The position numbers were made by a program, and so were the translations under genes. Positions 36,287-44,221 of a stretch of DNA of 64,000 nt are shown here, piece after piece. This DNA comes from Bacillota bacterium (lineage in GTDB: Bacteria > Bacillota > Clostridia > Christensenellales > UMGS416): contig JAEYPH010000039.1 in assembly GCA_023410875.1 (NCBI GenBank), positions 1-64,000 of the forward strand. Reading direction: 5' to 3'. The notes under the pieces are model-generated. The model did not search any database and had not been told where the DNA came from. It worked only from the letters and a program-made list of their open reading frames with translations. Each line of letters begins with the position of its first letter. Position 1 is the first letter of the stretch.

Positions 36287-37296
36287 GGCCGCTCCATGGC
36301 GTGCAGGCTCGACGACCGGCGCACCACGAGCATAGGACGGAACACAGCTTCGTCGCAGACACCGCCTCCTTCAATCATGGAGGTCAGGCTGTCCACCGCC
36401 GCAGCGCTGATGCGCTCGATGGGCAGGCGCACCGTGGAGATGGTGGGCTCGTACATGGCACTGAGCGGGATATCGTCAAAGCCGGTGACCGCGACCTCAC
36501 GGGGTACGGCAATCCCTTCCTGAAACAGGCGCTTGAGGCACCCCACAGCCAGCACATCATTCTCGGCAGCCACGGCGTCGGGCCTGCGCTCTTTCTGCAG
36601 CAGCTGCGTCGCGGCCAGATAGCCGGACTCCAGCGTATAGCCGCCGTGGAGCACCAGCGACGGATCCACGGGCAGGCCTGCCCTTTCATGGGCGGCGCAG
36701 TAACCCGAGAATTTATTGCGGGAGATGCTGCTGCCTTCAGGGCCGCCAATGTATGCCACGCGCCGGCGGCCGGATTCCAGCAGATGGGTTACTGCCTGGC
36801 TCATGCCGTCGCCAATGTCCACGATGACCGCGCCGCAGCCCTCCATGATGTTATGCCAGCTCATAGCCAACAACGGCACCACGCCTACGGAGCTGCCGGC
36901 CAGCTCCGCCACCAATGCTTCATCATCCAGAAAGCACAACATGACGCCGTCTATCTGGCGGATAGACAGGCTGAACATCGCGCTGCGCAGCTCATCCATG
37001 TCGTTTGCCGTTTGCAGCAGCGCTGTGAACCCCTTCAACAATAGAATCCGCCTGAGCGCGTCGAACAGTTCCGCAAAGAATGGATTTGTGATGGAAGGCA
37101 TCACGACCGCCACCATGCCCGTTTTTCGCGTGCGCAGTGACTGCGCCAATGGGCTGGGCCGGTAGTTCAGCTCCCGGATGGCTGCCTCGATCTGCCTGCG
37201 GGTGTCCTCCCGCATGGCTTCGGGTGTCCTGAGATATTTGGAGACAGCCGCTACCGATACGCCTGCCAGCCGTGCCACATCCTTGATAACCGCCAT
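36283..37296 (-). CDS. LacI-family transcriptional regulator
   Basis: A 337-residue repressor. The N-terminal helix-turn-helix (VIKDVARLAGVSVAAVSKYL) and hinge (LNYRPSPLAQSLRTRKTGMV) are typical. The rest is a periplasmic-binding-like effector domain; AYIGGPEGSSISRNKFSGY and the VTGFDDIPLSAMYEP stretch are conserved. It lies between the kinase/isomerase pair and a divergent lyase gene and probably controls both, through CG-centred palindromes such as the one at 33257-33268. The inducer is likely the sugar or a phosphorylated product. Confidence 0.93.
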   Translation of the reverse strand: MAVIKDVARLAGVSVAAVSKYLRTPEAMREDTRRQIEAAIRELNYRPSPLAQSLRTRKTGMVAVVMPSITNPFFAELFDALRRILLLKGFTALLQTANDMDELRSAMFSLSIRQIDGVMLCFLDDEALVAELAGSSVGVVPLLAMSWHNIMEGCGAVIVDIGDGMSQAVTHLLESGRRRVAYIGGPEGSSISRNKFSGYCAAHERAGLPVDPSLVLHGGYTLESGYLAATQLLQKERRPDAVAAENDVLAVGCLKRLFQEGIAVPREVAVTGFDDIPLSAMYEPTISTVRLPIERISAAAVDSLTSMIEGGGVCDEAVFRPMLVVRRSSSLHAMERP

Positions 37297-37355
37297 ACAT
37301 GATACTCCTGGACGGACAATGTTTTATACAGTATACCACTGCCATGATCTCTTTG

Positions 37356-37384
37356 TTGAAAATTGGCTGCGATGCCATTATGAT
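37356..37384 (+). promoter_or_regulatory. Promoter of the lyase gene
   Basis: TTGAAA (37356-37361), a 17-bp spacer and TATGAT (37379-37384) lie 49 bp before the ATG. This is close to a consensus housekeeping promoter. Confidence 0.65.
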
Positions 37385-37432
37385 GGAGGGCGTTGGCCCC
37401 ATACCAACAAAACCCTTCGGGAGTCTGACAAA

Positions 37433-38356
37433 ATGTTCGAAAACGTCAAAGAGAAGAAGGTCCTTCTGCCGGCCATCCTGACGATGCTCACACCGGAGCA
37501 GGAATTCGACGAGCCGGCTCAGCGGGCGCTGGTGCGGTGGCTCATCGCCAAGGGCGTCCACGGCCTTTATGTGGGTGGGTCCACCGGCGAGGGGCCCATC
37601 CTTTCCCCGGACATCCGCCGCCGGCTCATCCAAACCGTCGTGGAGGAAGCCGCCGGTCGCGTGCCGGTGATCGCCTACATTGGCTTTGTCGACACAGCGC
37701 AGTCGGTGGAGATGGCCCGCTTCGCCCAGAGCGCCGGCGCCGACGGCGTGTCTGCGGTGCCGCCATATTATTACACCCACGACTACGAGTCTATCTACGA
37801 GTTTTATCGCGCCATATCCGAGAGCGTCACGATCCCCATGGTCGTGTACTACATCCAGACCGCCAGGGCCATGACGACCGACGAGCTGCGCAGGCTGCTG
37901 GGGCTGCCCAACGTGTGCGGGCTCAAGTTCACCGGGTCGGACCATTTCGCGATGCAGCAGGCCAAGCTGGCCGCGCCGGACAAGCTCATCTTCTCCGGGC
38001 GGGACGAGCAATGCCTGTCCGGCCTGCTGATGGGCGCGGACGGGCTCATCGGCAGCACCTACAACGTGATGCCGGAGATCTATCTGGGCATTCTGAACGC
38101 ATATACCGACGGCGACCTGCGGGCCGCCGAGGCACGGATGCGGGCCGCCAACCTTGCCATAGGCGAGCTGTTACGGGACGGGCGATATCTGGGCAGCATC
38201 AAGGCGCTTCTGCGGCTGGTGGGCATCGACGCCCCCACGATGCGCGCCCCCATGCCGGCTGTCACCGAGGAGCAGTTGGCCGATCTGCGCGCCCGCCTGG
38301 TCGCCCTGCGGGCGCTGCCGGAGCTGGCGGGCGTGGAAATCATACAAAAAGCTTGA
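37433..38356 (+). CDS. Dihydrodipicolinate synthase/N-acetylneuraminate lyase family protein
   Basis: A 307-residue class I pyruvate-type aldolase. GGSTGEGPILS near residue 43 is the carboxylate-binding signature. The Schiff-base lysine is Lys165 in CGLKFTGSDH. The tyrosine of the family is in VVYYIQTARAM near 142, where the usual YNxP is changed to YYIQ. Family members cleave or condense 2-keto-3-deoxy acids and sialic acid. The ATG at 37433 follows CGGGAG and a good promoter. A role in sugar-acid or neuraminate cleavage is likely; diaminopimelate synthesis is unlikely in this context. Confidence 0.85.
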   Translation: MFENVKEKKVLLPAILTMLTPEQEFDEPAQRALVRWLIAKGVHGLYVGGSTGEGPILSPDIRRRLIQTVVEEAAGRVPVIAYIGFVDTAQSVEMARFAQSAGADGVSAVPPYYYTHDYESIYEFYRAISESVTIPMVVYYIQTARAMTTDELRRLLGLPNVCGLKFTGSDHFAMQQAKLAAPDKLIFSGRDEQCLSGLLMGADGLIGSTYNVMPEIYLGILNAYTDGDLRAAEARMRAANLAIGELLRDGRYLGSIKALLRLVGIDAPTMRAPMPAVTEEQLADLRARLVALRALPELAGVEIIQKA

Positions 38357-38361
38357 TTCTC

Positions 38362-38520
38362 GGGGCTGTCGCGCTAAGCGCATAAAGGCATTATTACATT
38401 CAGAAGGTAAGGATTTCGCGCCTGCGGTCGCGACCAAAGGGCTTTCCGATCGCCCTTTGGAAACCTTCGGACCCTATCTGTTGAATAATTATGTCAATAT
38501 GCGACTTACACGACAGCCCT
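38362..38520. other. Multi-branched structured element
   Basis: Nested arms lie between two convergent genes: GGGCTGTCG (38363-38371) with CGACAGCCC (38511-38519), CGCATA (38379-38384) with TATGCG (38498-38503), and GAAGGT (38403-38408) with ACCTTC (38463-38468). Inside are two hairpins, TCGCG/CGCGA (38416-38433) and CCAAAGGGC/GCCCTTTGG (38434-38460). Five helices in 158 nt is more than a simple terminator. It may be a non-coding RNA or a mobile hairpin element. Confidence 0.6.
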
Positions 38521-38529
38521 GTGTTTTCA

Positions 38530-39420
38530 TTAAAGCAGCTTCTTCAGCAGAGTGATCGTCTTTTGAATGCCCTCGCTCTGATCGCCGGGCCCTTCAAACT
38601 CAATCGAGTAATACCCGTCATAGCCATGCTCCCTGGCGATGCCCACGCACCGGGCGAAGTCGAAGGGCACATGGTCGCCGTTCTCGTCGAACACATAGGT
38701 TTTGGCGTGGACAAGGATCGGGTTGTTGAAGATCTTTTCCAGAGCCTTATAGCGGATGTCCGGCTCAAAATTGCCGAAGTCCGGGCAGATGCGGAAGTTG
38801 GGATGGTTCACCATCGCAAAGAGCTTCAGGATGTTCTCGGGGTCCGCCGACATGCCGCCATGGTTCTCCAGCACCAGGGCCACCCCTTTGGACTGGGCGT
38901 ACTCGGCCAGCTCCCGGTAAGAGTTGGCCGTGACGGTGAGATCGAACACACCCTGGGGTTGGTGGCCGGTGTTGACCCGGGCGCCCGCGCTGCCCAGCTC
39001 TGCTGCTACGTCGATCCAAGTCTTGATCACGTCCAAATCGGCCTTGCGCTTTTGCTCATCCAAGCCGGAGATGTTGCCGTAGTCGATGGGCATGTTGAGC
39101 ACTTTGACGCCGTATTTGCTGAGCGCATCCTTGACCTGGGTCAGGTCCGGCTTTGTCAGGCTCATCTCCTCCATGGCGGACATGAAACCGCCGATGGCCT
39201 TCTGGATCGCCTCCGGGTTCTTGTCCGGGCTGCTGAAGACGTCCAGCGCTGCTTTCAGCTTCACTGCGTTCTCGCTGCTCACGGTGCCCACCATCCAGTG
39301 CACCATCTCCACGGCGTCCAAACCAAACTTTTCCTTGGCCGTGCGGACGAAGTCCGCCATCGTCATGCCGTTGTCCACAAATTCCTTGTTCAGGCTCCAA
39401 CTGGATACGCCGATCTTCAT
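38530..39420 (-). CDS. Sugar phosphate isomerase/epimerase, TIM barrel
   Basis: A 296-residue xylose isomerase-like TIM-barrel protein. Likely metal ligands are Glu in LVLENHGGM near residue 180, Asp in ICPDFGN near 210, His in LVHAKTY near 231 and Glu in YSIEFEGPG near 267. The ATG at 39420 follows AAAGGAGG. It is flanked on both sides by hairpin-rich non-coding islands, so it is probably transcribed alone. The substrate is not readable; other members act on tagatose, psicose, hydroxypyruvate or inosose. Confidence 0.82.
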   Translation of the reverse strand: MKIGVSSWSLNKEFVDNGMTMADFVRTAKEKFGLDAVEMVHWMVGTVSSENAVKLKAALDVFSSPDKNPEAIQKAIGGFMSAMEEMSLTKPDLTQVKDALSKYGVKVLNMPIDYGNISGLDEQKRKADLDVIKTWIDVAAELGSAGARVNTGHQPQGVFDLTVTANSYRELAEYAQSKGVALVLENHGGMSADPENILKLFAMVNHPNFRICPDFGNFEPDIRYKALEKIFNNPILVHAKTYVFDENGDHVPFDFARCVGIAREHGYDGYYSIEFEGPGDQSEGIQKTITLLKKLL

Positions 39421-39494
39421 TGCGCGCCTCCTTTGTGTATGTGTGTTGAGCGCCTGCCATAAGCGCGGCAAGCCCTTGATGATTTTACCATAGA

Positions 39495-39738
39495 TAGGGT
39501 TTGCTGAACAAACAGCAAACCCTACTCAAAAGGCGAGTCCGCCCCTATAATCACCATAAATGGGTGATTATAGGGGGTGGATGAGCCTTTTTAAGGGGCT
39601 GCGGCGCTTGGCATCAGCAGTCATGTGCAAGGTATTTGAAGCTGAATGCAAAAAACCTTGCACATAGGCAATGTACTTGTGTGAAAAGTCGAGGAAATCC
39701 GCAGATTTCATCGACTTTCTGAGTTGCTGAGCAGCCCC
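39495..39738. other. Hairpin-rich island, possible structured RNA
   Basis: Four strong stems occur in 244 bp: TAGGGTTTGCTG/CAGCAAACCCTA (39495-39524); CCCCTATAATCACC/GGTGATTATAGGGG (39542-39576) within AAAAGGC/GCCTTTT; TGTGCAAGGT/ACCTTGCACA (39624-39664); AAAGTCGA/TCGACTTT with inner GAAATC/GATTTC (39685-39718). An outer stem, GGGGCTGC (39595-39602) with GCAGCCCC (39731-39738), plus TCAGCA/TGCTGA (39614-39619, 39725-39730), encloses the last two, giving a junction. The second stem, with A/T runs, can act as a bidirectional terminator. Confidence 0.65.
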
Positions 39739-39782
39739 ATAGATCGGGGGCGCTTACACAATGCCTTTTCCGGTTGGCCGTC

Positions 39783-41357
39783 TTACTCCAGCGTCGCCGT
39801 GGGCTCCGGCTCCACCGGCCAGATGGGCGTGGGGCTGGGCGTGGGCGAGGCGGACGGGGTGGGCGTCGGTATGCCGTCGGCAGGGTTGAAGACGATCGTC
39901 AGGACCGAGGCCGGATAGTAGCTCGTGTGCTGCTCCACACGGCGGACTTCCTTCCCGTCCTTGAAGTATATCTTATATGTCGTGTAGTATTCACCGTTGC
40001 GCGGCTGGTTGGTCTCGGTGGTTCCGATTTTTACCGCTTCGCTGGCCACATAGCGGGGCTCGCCGCTGGGCGCCGGCACGGTCTTGGTCCTCACCGATTC
40101 CAGATCGATGGTCACGCCGGCCTCCAGCGGAACGCCATAAATCTCCGAATACAGGTAGTACTTGCCCTTTTCCTTGGCGATGTACAGGATCAGCAAGACC
40201 GGGTCAGGCTTGTTGTTCTGTATCTTCAAATCCTTGTGCCCAAAGTCCACGGTGGCGTCCTCGCCGGGCTTCATATACGAGGATTTCAACGTATGGTTCA
40301 GGCGCTCCACGATGGCCATATCGGCGCGCACCACGGCGTTCCACAGTGTGCCGGACACCTGGCAGATGCCGCCGCCCAGGCCGTTGTCGGTCACGCCGCC
40401 ATTGATTACGTGGGCGACCTGATAACCCTTTTCTGCCGTGCGCTCGCCGGTCGTGTCGTTGAACGAGAGCTGCTCGCCCGGCTGCAGGATTCTGCCGCTG
40501 ATCGCTTCGCTGGCCAGGCGGATGTTCGTGAGGCGGGGCGCGCTGTGGTCCCGTATCTGCGAGCGCCACCGCACCACCAACTGCGTCCTGGCTTTCAGTG
40601 CGTCCAGCTGAACGTTGGCCGGAATCGGCACGACCGCCATCTGCACGGTCCCGAAGGTCCGGTTCTCAAATTCTTTGCGCACCGATGCCCACAGCGCGTC
40701 GGCGTCCACCCGCTCACCGGGCACATCCGCAGCGAAGCTCAACCGTTCGTCCTGCGGTTTCTCCGCGTCGTATCCCTTGAACTTGGCGTCCACCGGTTCC
40801 CTGGTGTATGGCGCTGCCAGACCCCGGATTGTGCTCTCCAGGCCCGACGGGTCGATTGTGAGCGAGGTGGTCAGATGTACGGGATTCTCCCTCAGTTGCT
40901 GGATGGCGGCGTTGCGCTGCATCCAGGTCCCTTCGCGGCCCAATCTCCATGCCTGCTCCAGCACGGTATCGGTGTCATACCGATACTTCACATCGGCGAT
41001 CTTGTATTGCCAGGACTTCTCCTCTTTTCGCACCGTTACGCCGTTGTTCAGCACATACTCCTGCTGCTGCGCCTCCACGGCCACCTTGGCCTCCTGGGGC
41101 GTCAGGCCGGCCAGGGAGATGTCATCCACATAGACGCCTTCGTGATAGGTGCCGGTCTCGTCTCCACTTTCCCCGGAAAACGGAGAAGTGGGATCCGGCA
41201 AAAGCCCGAAAGGGTTTTCCATATTGAGCAACGCAAAGGCCCCCGCGCCCAGCGCTACGAGCACGACCACCGAAATAATCAGTATAACCCTGCCACGCTT
41301 TCTTTTCGTCGGGTTCTCACTGCCTCCGCTTTCCATGTCATTCTTCTTCCGATTCAT
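39783..41357 (-). CDS. VanW-family protein with membrane anchor
   Basis: A 524-residue protein. A basic N-terminus is followed by one membrane helix (residues about 22-45, VILIISVVVLVALGAGAFAL), so the rest is outside the cell. Residues about 70-250 resemble the putative peptidoglycan-binding repeat that precedes VanW domains. The VanW domain covers about 280-410 (GEQLSFNDTTGERT, GGVTDNGLGGGICQVSGTLW). A G5-like segment and a Pro/Thr/Ser-rich tail follow. Its function is unknown in general; a cell-wall role is presumed. GGGAG precedes the ATG at 41357. It stands alone among sugar genes, with hairpin islands on both sides. Confidence 0.9.
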   Translation of the reverse strand: MNRKKNDMESGGSENPTKRKRGRVILIISVVVLVALGAGAFALLNMENPFGLLPDPTSPFSGESGDETGTYHEGVYVDDISLAGLTPQEAKVAVEAQQQEYVLNNGVTVRKEEKSWQYKIADVKYRYDTDTVLEQAWRLGREGTWMQRNAAIQQLRENPVHLTTSLTIDPSGLESTIRGLAAPYTREPVDAKFKGYDAEKPQDERLSFAADVPGERVDADALWASVRKEFENRTFGTVQMAVVPIPANVQLDALKARTQLVVRWRSQIRDHSAPRLTNIRLASEAISGRILQPGEQLSFNDTTGERTAEKGYQVAHVINGGVTDNGLGGGICQVSGTLWNAVVRADMAIVERLNHTLKSSYMKPGEDATVDFGHKDLKIQNNKPDPVLLILYIAKEKGKYYLYSEIYGVPLEAGVTIDLESVRTKTVPAPSGEPRYVASEAVKIGTTETNQPRNGEYYTTYKIYFKDGKEVRRVEQHTSYYPASVLTIVFNPADGIPTPTPSASPTPSPTPIWPVEPEPTATLE

Positions 41358-41497
41358 CCGCACGCACTCCCAGGCATCGTCGATATCGGTTCTAGTATTT
41401 GCGTTTATCAGCAAGACGCGTCTGCCGTTTTATGGGTCTCGCATCGTCATCAAAAGGCTAGTGAAAACTCAGCAAGGAGCACGAAAGGTGATACCGA

Positions 41498-41720
41498 CCG
41501 CCGATTTATTCGGCGGGAGGAAACAAAAAACCATTTGGGAGTCGTTGACAAGCCCGCCCGCAGGCGATTCTTCGGCTCTAAAGAACAAGTGATGAGTGCA
41601 AAAAGTGAAAGATCGCTCGGTGACAGTTATCGCCGAGCGATACCGAATAGTCAGGACAAGTCGTCCAAATCGCCGACGACGTAACAACGTCGGCGGCGAA
41701 AGGCAAGGCTATGCCTTGCC
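41498..41720. other. Second hairpin-rich island
   Basis: Stems: CCGCCGA/TCGGCGG (41498-41516), ATCGCTCGG/CCGAGCGAT (41612-41641), CGCCGACG/CGTCGGCG (41671-41695) and GGCAAGGC/GCCTTGCC (41702-41720). The last overlaps the stop of the minus-strand aldolase gene and may end its message. No gene is seen from 41358 to 41708. The island lies upstream of the VanW gene and mirrors the one at 39.5 kb. Confidence 0.6.
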
Positions 41721-42557
41721 GTCACATCCACATACGAGGATGCGCTGCGCCACCTGCTCCTCCACGGCCTGCCGGACGGGTTTCAGGAACACCTTGGGGT
41801 CGAAATCGTCAGGGTGATCGGCAAAGGTCTGCCGCAGCGTGCCGCTGAAGGCCTGGCGCAGCTCGGTGGCGAAGTTCACCTTGCTGATGCCTCGCGCCAC
41901 GCATTCGCGCACGGCGTCGTCGGATAGGCCGCTGGAGCCGTGCAGCACCAGCGGCAGGCGGACCACGCGAGCCACGGCGCTCAGGCGCTCTACGTCCAGC
42001 CGCGGTTCGGCGCGGTAGACGCCGTGGGCGGTGCCGATGGCCACGGCCAGCGCGTCGATGCCACTATGGGCGAAGCGCGCGGCCTCGTCGGGATCGGTGT
42101 ATTGGGGTGCGCCGTGGGCCTCCACGTCGTCCTCCTTGCCGCCTACCTTGCCCAACTCCGCCTCTACCGGCACGCCATAGGGCGCCGCCGCGGCCACGGC
42201 GGCGCGGGCGGCGGCCAGGTTTTGCTCAAAGGGCAGCTTGGAGCTGTCTATCATAACCGAATTGAAGCCGCTGCGCAGCGCCCGCTCCACGGATTCCAGC
42301 TTGTCGCCGTGGTCCAGATGCAATGCCACGGGCACCGTGGCCTGCTGGGCCAGCGTGCGCACGATGGCGCAGATCAGCTCATATCCGGTGAACTTGGCTG
42401 TGGACACCGACGTCTGCAGGATGACCGGCGCGCGCAGGCGCTCCGCCGCCCACACGACAGCCTGGGCCATCTCCATGTTCTCCACGTTGAACGCGCCCAC
42501 GGCGTAGCGGCCTCGCTGCGCCTGCAGCAGCATGTCCTTGGTCGAGCAATATGGCAT
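41709..42557 (-). CDS. Class II fructose-bisphosphate/tagatose-bisphosphate aldolase
   Basis: A 282-residue zinc aldolase with all family motifs: VALHLDHGDKLE near residue 79 (catalytic Asp, zinc His), VEAELGKVGGKED near 130, AIGTAHGVYRAEP near 175, VLHGSSGLSDD near 205 and KVNFATELR near 227. It should split a ketose (bis)phosphate into dihydroxyacetone phosphate and an aldehyde. The ATG at 42557 follows GGAGG. It diverges from an FGGY kinase and a zinc dehydrogenase, which together could oxidise, phosphorylate and split a polyol-derived ketose. Not to be confused with the more divergent aldolase at 32.2 kb. Confidence 0.92.
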   Translation of the reverse strand: MPYCSTKDMLLQAQRGRYAVGAFNVENMEMAQAVVWAAERLRAPVILQTSVSTAKFTGYELICAIVRTLAQQATVPVALHLDHGDKLESVERALRSGFNSVMIDSSKLPFEQNLAAARAAVAAAAPYGVPVEAELGKVGGKEDDVEAHGAPQYTDPDEAARFAHSGIDALAVAIGTAHGVYRAEPRLDVERLSAVARVVRLPLVLHGSSGLSDDAVRECVARGISKVNFATELRQAFSGTLRQTFADHPDDFDPKVFLKPVRQAVEEQVAQRILVCGCDGKA

Positions 42558-42649
42558 GATGTCCTCCGGTATCCAGCGTTTTCTCCGATTATACGCCTTC
42601 CGGGTGGAAATGGGAACGGTCGCGAGCAACAAAACCGTAACGTTTCGTC

Positions 42650-42679
42650 TTGATTTGGGATGTGTATGCGGTGTACACT
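42650..42679 (+). promoter_or_regulatory. Promoter of the kinase/dehydrogenase operon
   Basis: TTGATT (42650-42655), an 18-bp spacer and TACACT (42674-42679) lie 34 bp before the kinase ATG. Confidence 0.5.
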
Positions 42680-42712
42680 TTCCCCATTGGCTGTACATCG
42701 CGGGAGAACGAC

Positions 42713-44221
42713 ATGAAGGATTTGTTCCTGGGCATCGACATCGGCACGTCGGCGTGCAAGGCCGCCGTGTTTGACCAAGCGGGCCGCGTGCACGCCGAGG
42801 CGGCCCGGGGCTATGCCGTGCACCAGCCCCAGCCGGGCTGGGCACAGCAGGACCCCGAGAATTGGTGGCAGGCTGCCGCCGCCGCCGTGGGCGAGCTGTG
42901 GCAGCGGGGCATCGCTGCGGCGGACATCGCCGGTGTGGCCGTGGATGGCCAGAGCTGGGCGGCCGTGGCCGTGGACGCCCAGGGGCGCTCGCTGTGCCCC
43001 ACGCCCATCTGGTATGACACCCGCTCACAAACCCAGTGCGACGAGCTCAAGGCCCGCATCGGGGAGCAGCGCATCTTCGCGCTGTGCGGAAACCCGGTGC
43101 AGCCGGGCTATGAGCTGCCCAAAATCCTCTGGTACAAGCAGAACTGGCCGGGTGTGCTGGAGCGCGCCTCCAAGATTTTGTCCTCCAACGGCTATCTGAC
43201 GCTGAAGCTGACCGGCCAATGCACGCAGGACCTGGCCCAGGGGTACGGCATGTTCTGCTTTGACATGGCCCGCGGCGCGTGGGACACGGCCATGGCAGCA
43301 GAGATGGGCATCGACCCCGATTGGCTGTGCGAGCCGGTGGCCTGCCACCAGGTCGTGGGCGTGGTGACGGCGGAAGCCGCCGCGGCCACGGGGCTGCTGG
43401 CCGGCACCCCGGTGGTGGCCGGCGGGCTGGATTGCGCCTGCGGCACGCTGGGCGCCGGCGTGGTGGCCGAAGGCCAGACCCAGGAGCAGGGCGGCACCGC
43501 CGGCGGCATGAGCGTGTGCCAGAGCAGCAGCCGCGCCCACCCGGCGCTGATCCTGAGCTTCCACGTGACAGGCTCCGCATGGCTGCTGCAGGGCGGCACC
43601 GTGGGCGGGGGCGGCGTGCTGCGCTGGCTGGAGGGCCAACTGTGCGCCCAGGAGCGCGCTGCCGCCGCCCAACGCGGCGTGGGCGTGTTCGACGTCATCA
43701 ATGAGGAATGCGCCGCCGTGCCCGCCGGGTGCGAGGGCCTCACGTTCCTGCCCTACATGGCCGGCGAGCGCTCGCCGATCTGGGACCCTCAGGCCAAGGG
43801 CGTATATTTCGGCCTGGACTACACCAAGACTCGCGCCCACCTGCTGCGCGCCGGCATGGAGGGCGTGGCCTTCTCCCTGCGGCACAACCTGGACACCGCC
43901 GCCCAGGCCGGCGCCCGGGTCAAGGGCCTGACCGCCATGGGCGGCGCAGCCAATTCGCCGCTGTGGACGCAGATCAAGGCCGACGTGACCGGCCTGCCCA
44001 TCGCTGTGCCGTCCAGCGACACAGCCACGACGCTGGGCGCGGCTCTGCTGGCCGCCGTGGGCGTGGGGGCCTACGAAAGCTTCGAGCAGGCCGTGGGGCG
44101 GACTGTGCGCGTGACGCGCTCCCACCAACCCGACCCGGAGCGCCACGAAATCTATAATCGACAGTATGAAACCTACCGGGAGCTCTACGAACAACTCAAA
44201 GGCACGATGAGGAGGTCATGA
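42713..44221 (+). CDS. FGGY-family carbohydrate kinase (xylulokinase-like)
   Basis: A 502-residue kinase. The phosphate loop is GIDIGTSACKAAVFD. QPGWAQQDPENWW and VDGQSWAAVAVD near residue 80 are xylulokinase-like. VVAGGLDCACGTLGAG near 240 has the catalytic Asp. LPYMAGERSPIWDP near 350 and MGGAANSPLWTQIKADV near 412 are the family signatures. The ATG at 42713 follows CGGGAG. The stop overlaps the start of the dehydrogenase gene by one base. High GC and GC-rich third positions are shared with the neighbours. Confidence 0.92.
   Translation: MKDLFLGIDIGTSACKAAVFDQAGRVHAEAARGYAVHQPQPGWAQQDPENWWQAAAAAVGELWQRGIAAADIAGVAVDGQSWAAVAVDAQGRSLCPTPIWYDTRSQTQCDELKARIGEQRIFALCGNPVQPGYELPKILWYKQNWPGVLERASKILSSNGYLTLKLTGQCTQDLAQGYGMFCFDMARGAWDTAMAAEMGIDPDWLCEPVACHQVVGVVTAEAAAATGLLAGTPVVAGGLDCACGTLGAGVVAEGQTQEQGGTAGGMSVCQSSSRAHPALILSFHVTGSAWLLQGGTVGGGGVLRWLEGQLCAQERAAAAQRGVGVFDVINEECAAVPAGCEGLTFLPYMAGERSPIWDPQAKGVYFGLDYTKTRAHLLRAGMEGVAFSLRHNLDTAAQAGARVKGLTAMGGAANSPLWTQIKADVTGLPIAVPSSDTATTLGAALLAAVGVGAYESFEQAVGRTVRVTRSHQPDPERHEIYNRQYETYRELYEQLKGTMRRS

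Noticed and set aside
37433..38356. Reading the lyase as dapA of lysine synthesis
   Set aside because: Its neighbours are sugar genes under a LacI regulator and the YNxP segment is altered, so a catabolic lyase is more likely.
39774..41684. Plus-strand open frame of 636 codons across the VanW gene
   Set aside because: Antisense shadow; it also runs through the hairpin island and lacks any known motif.
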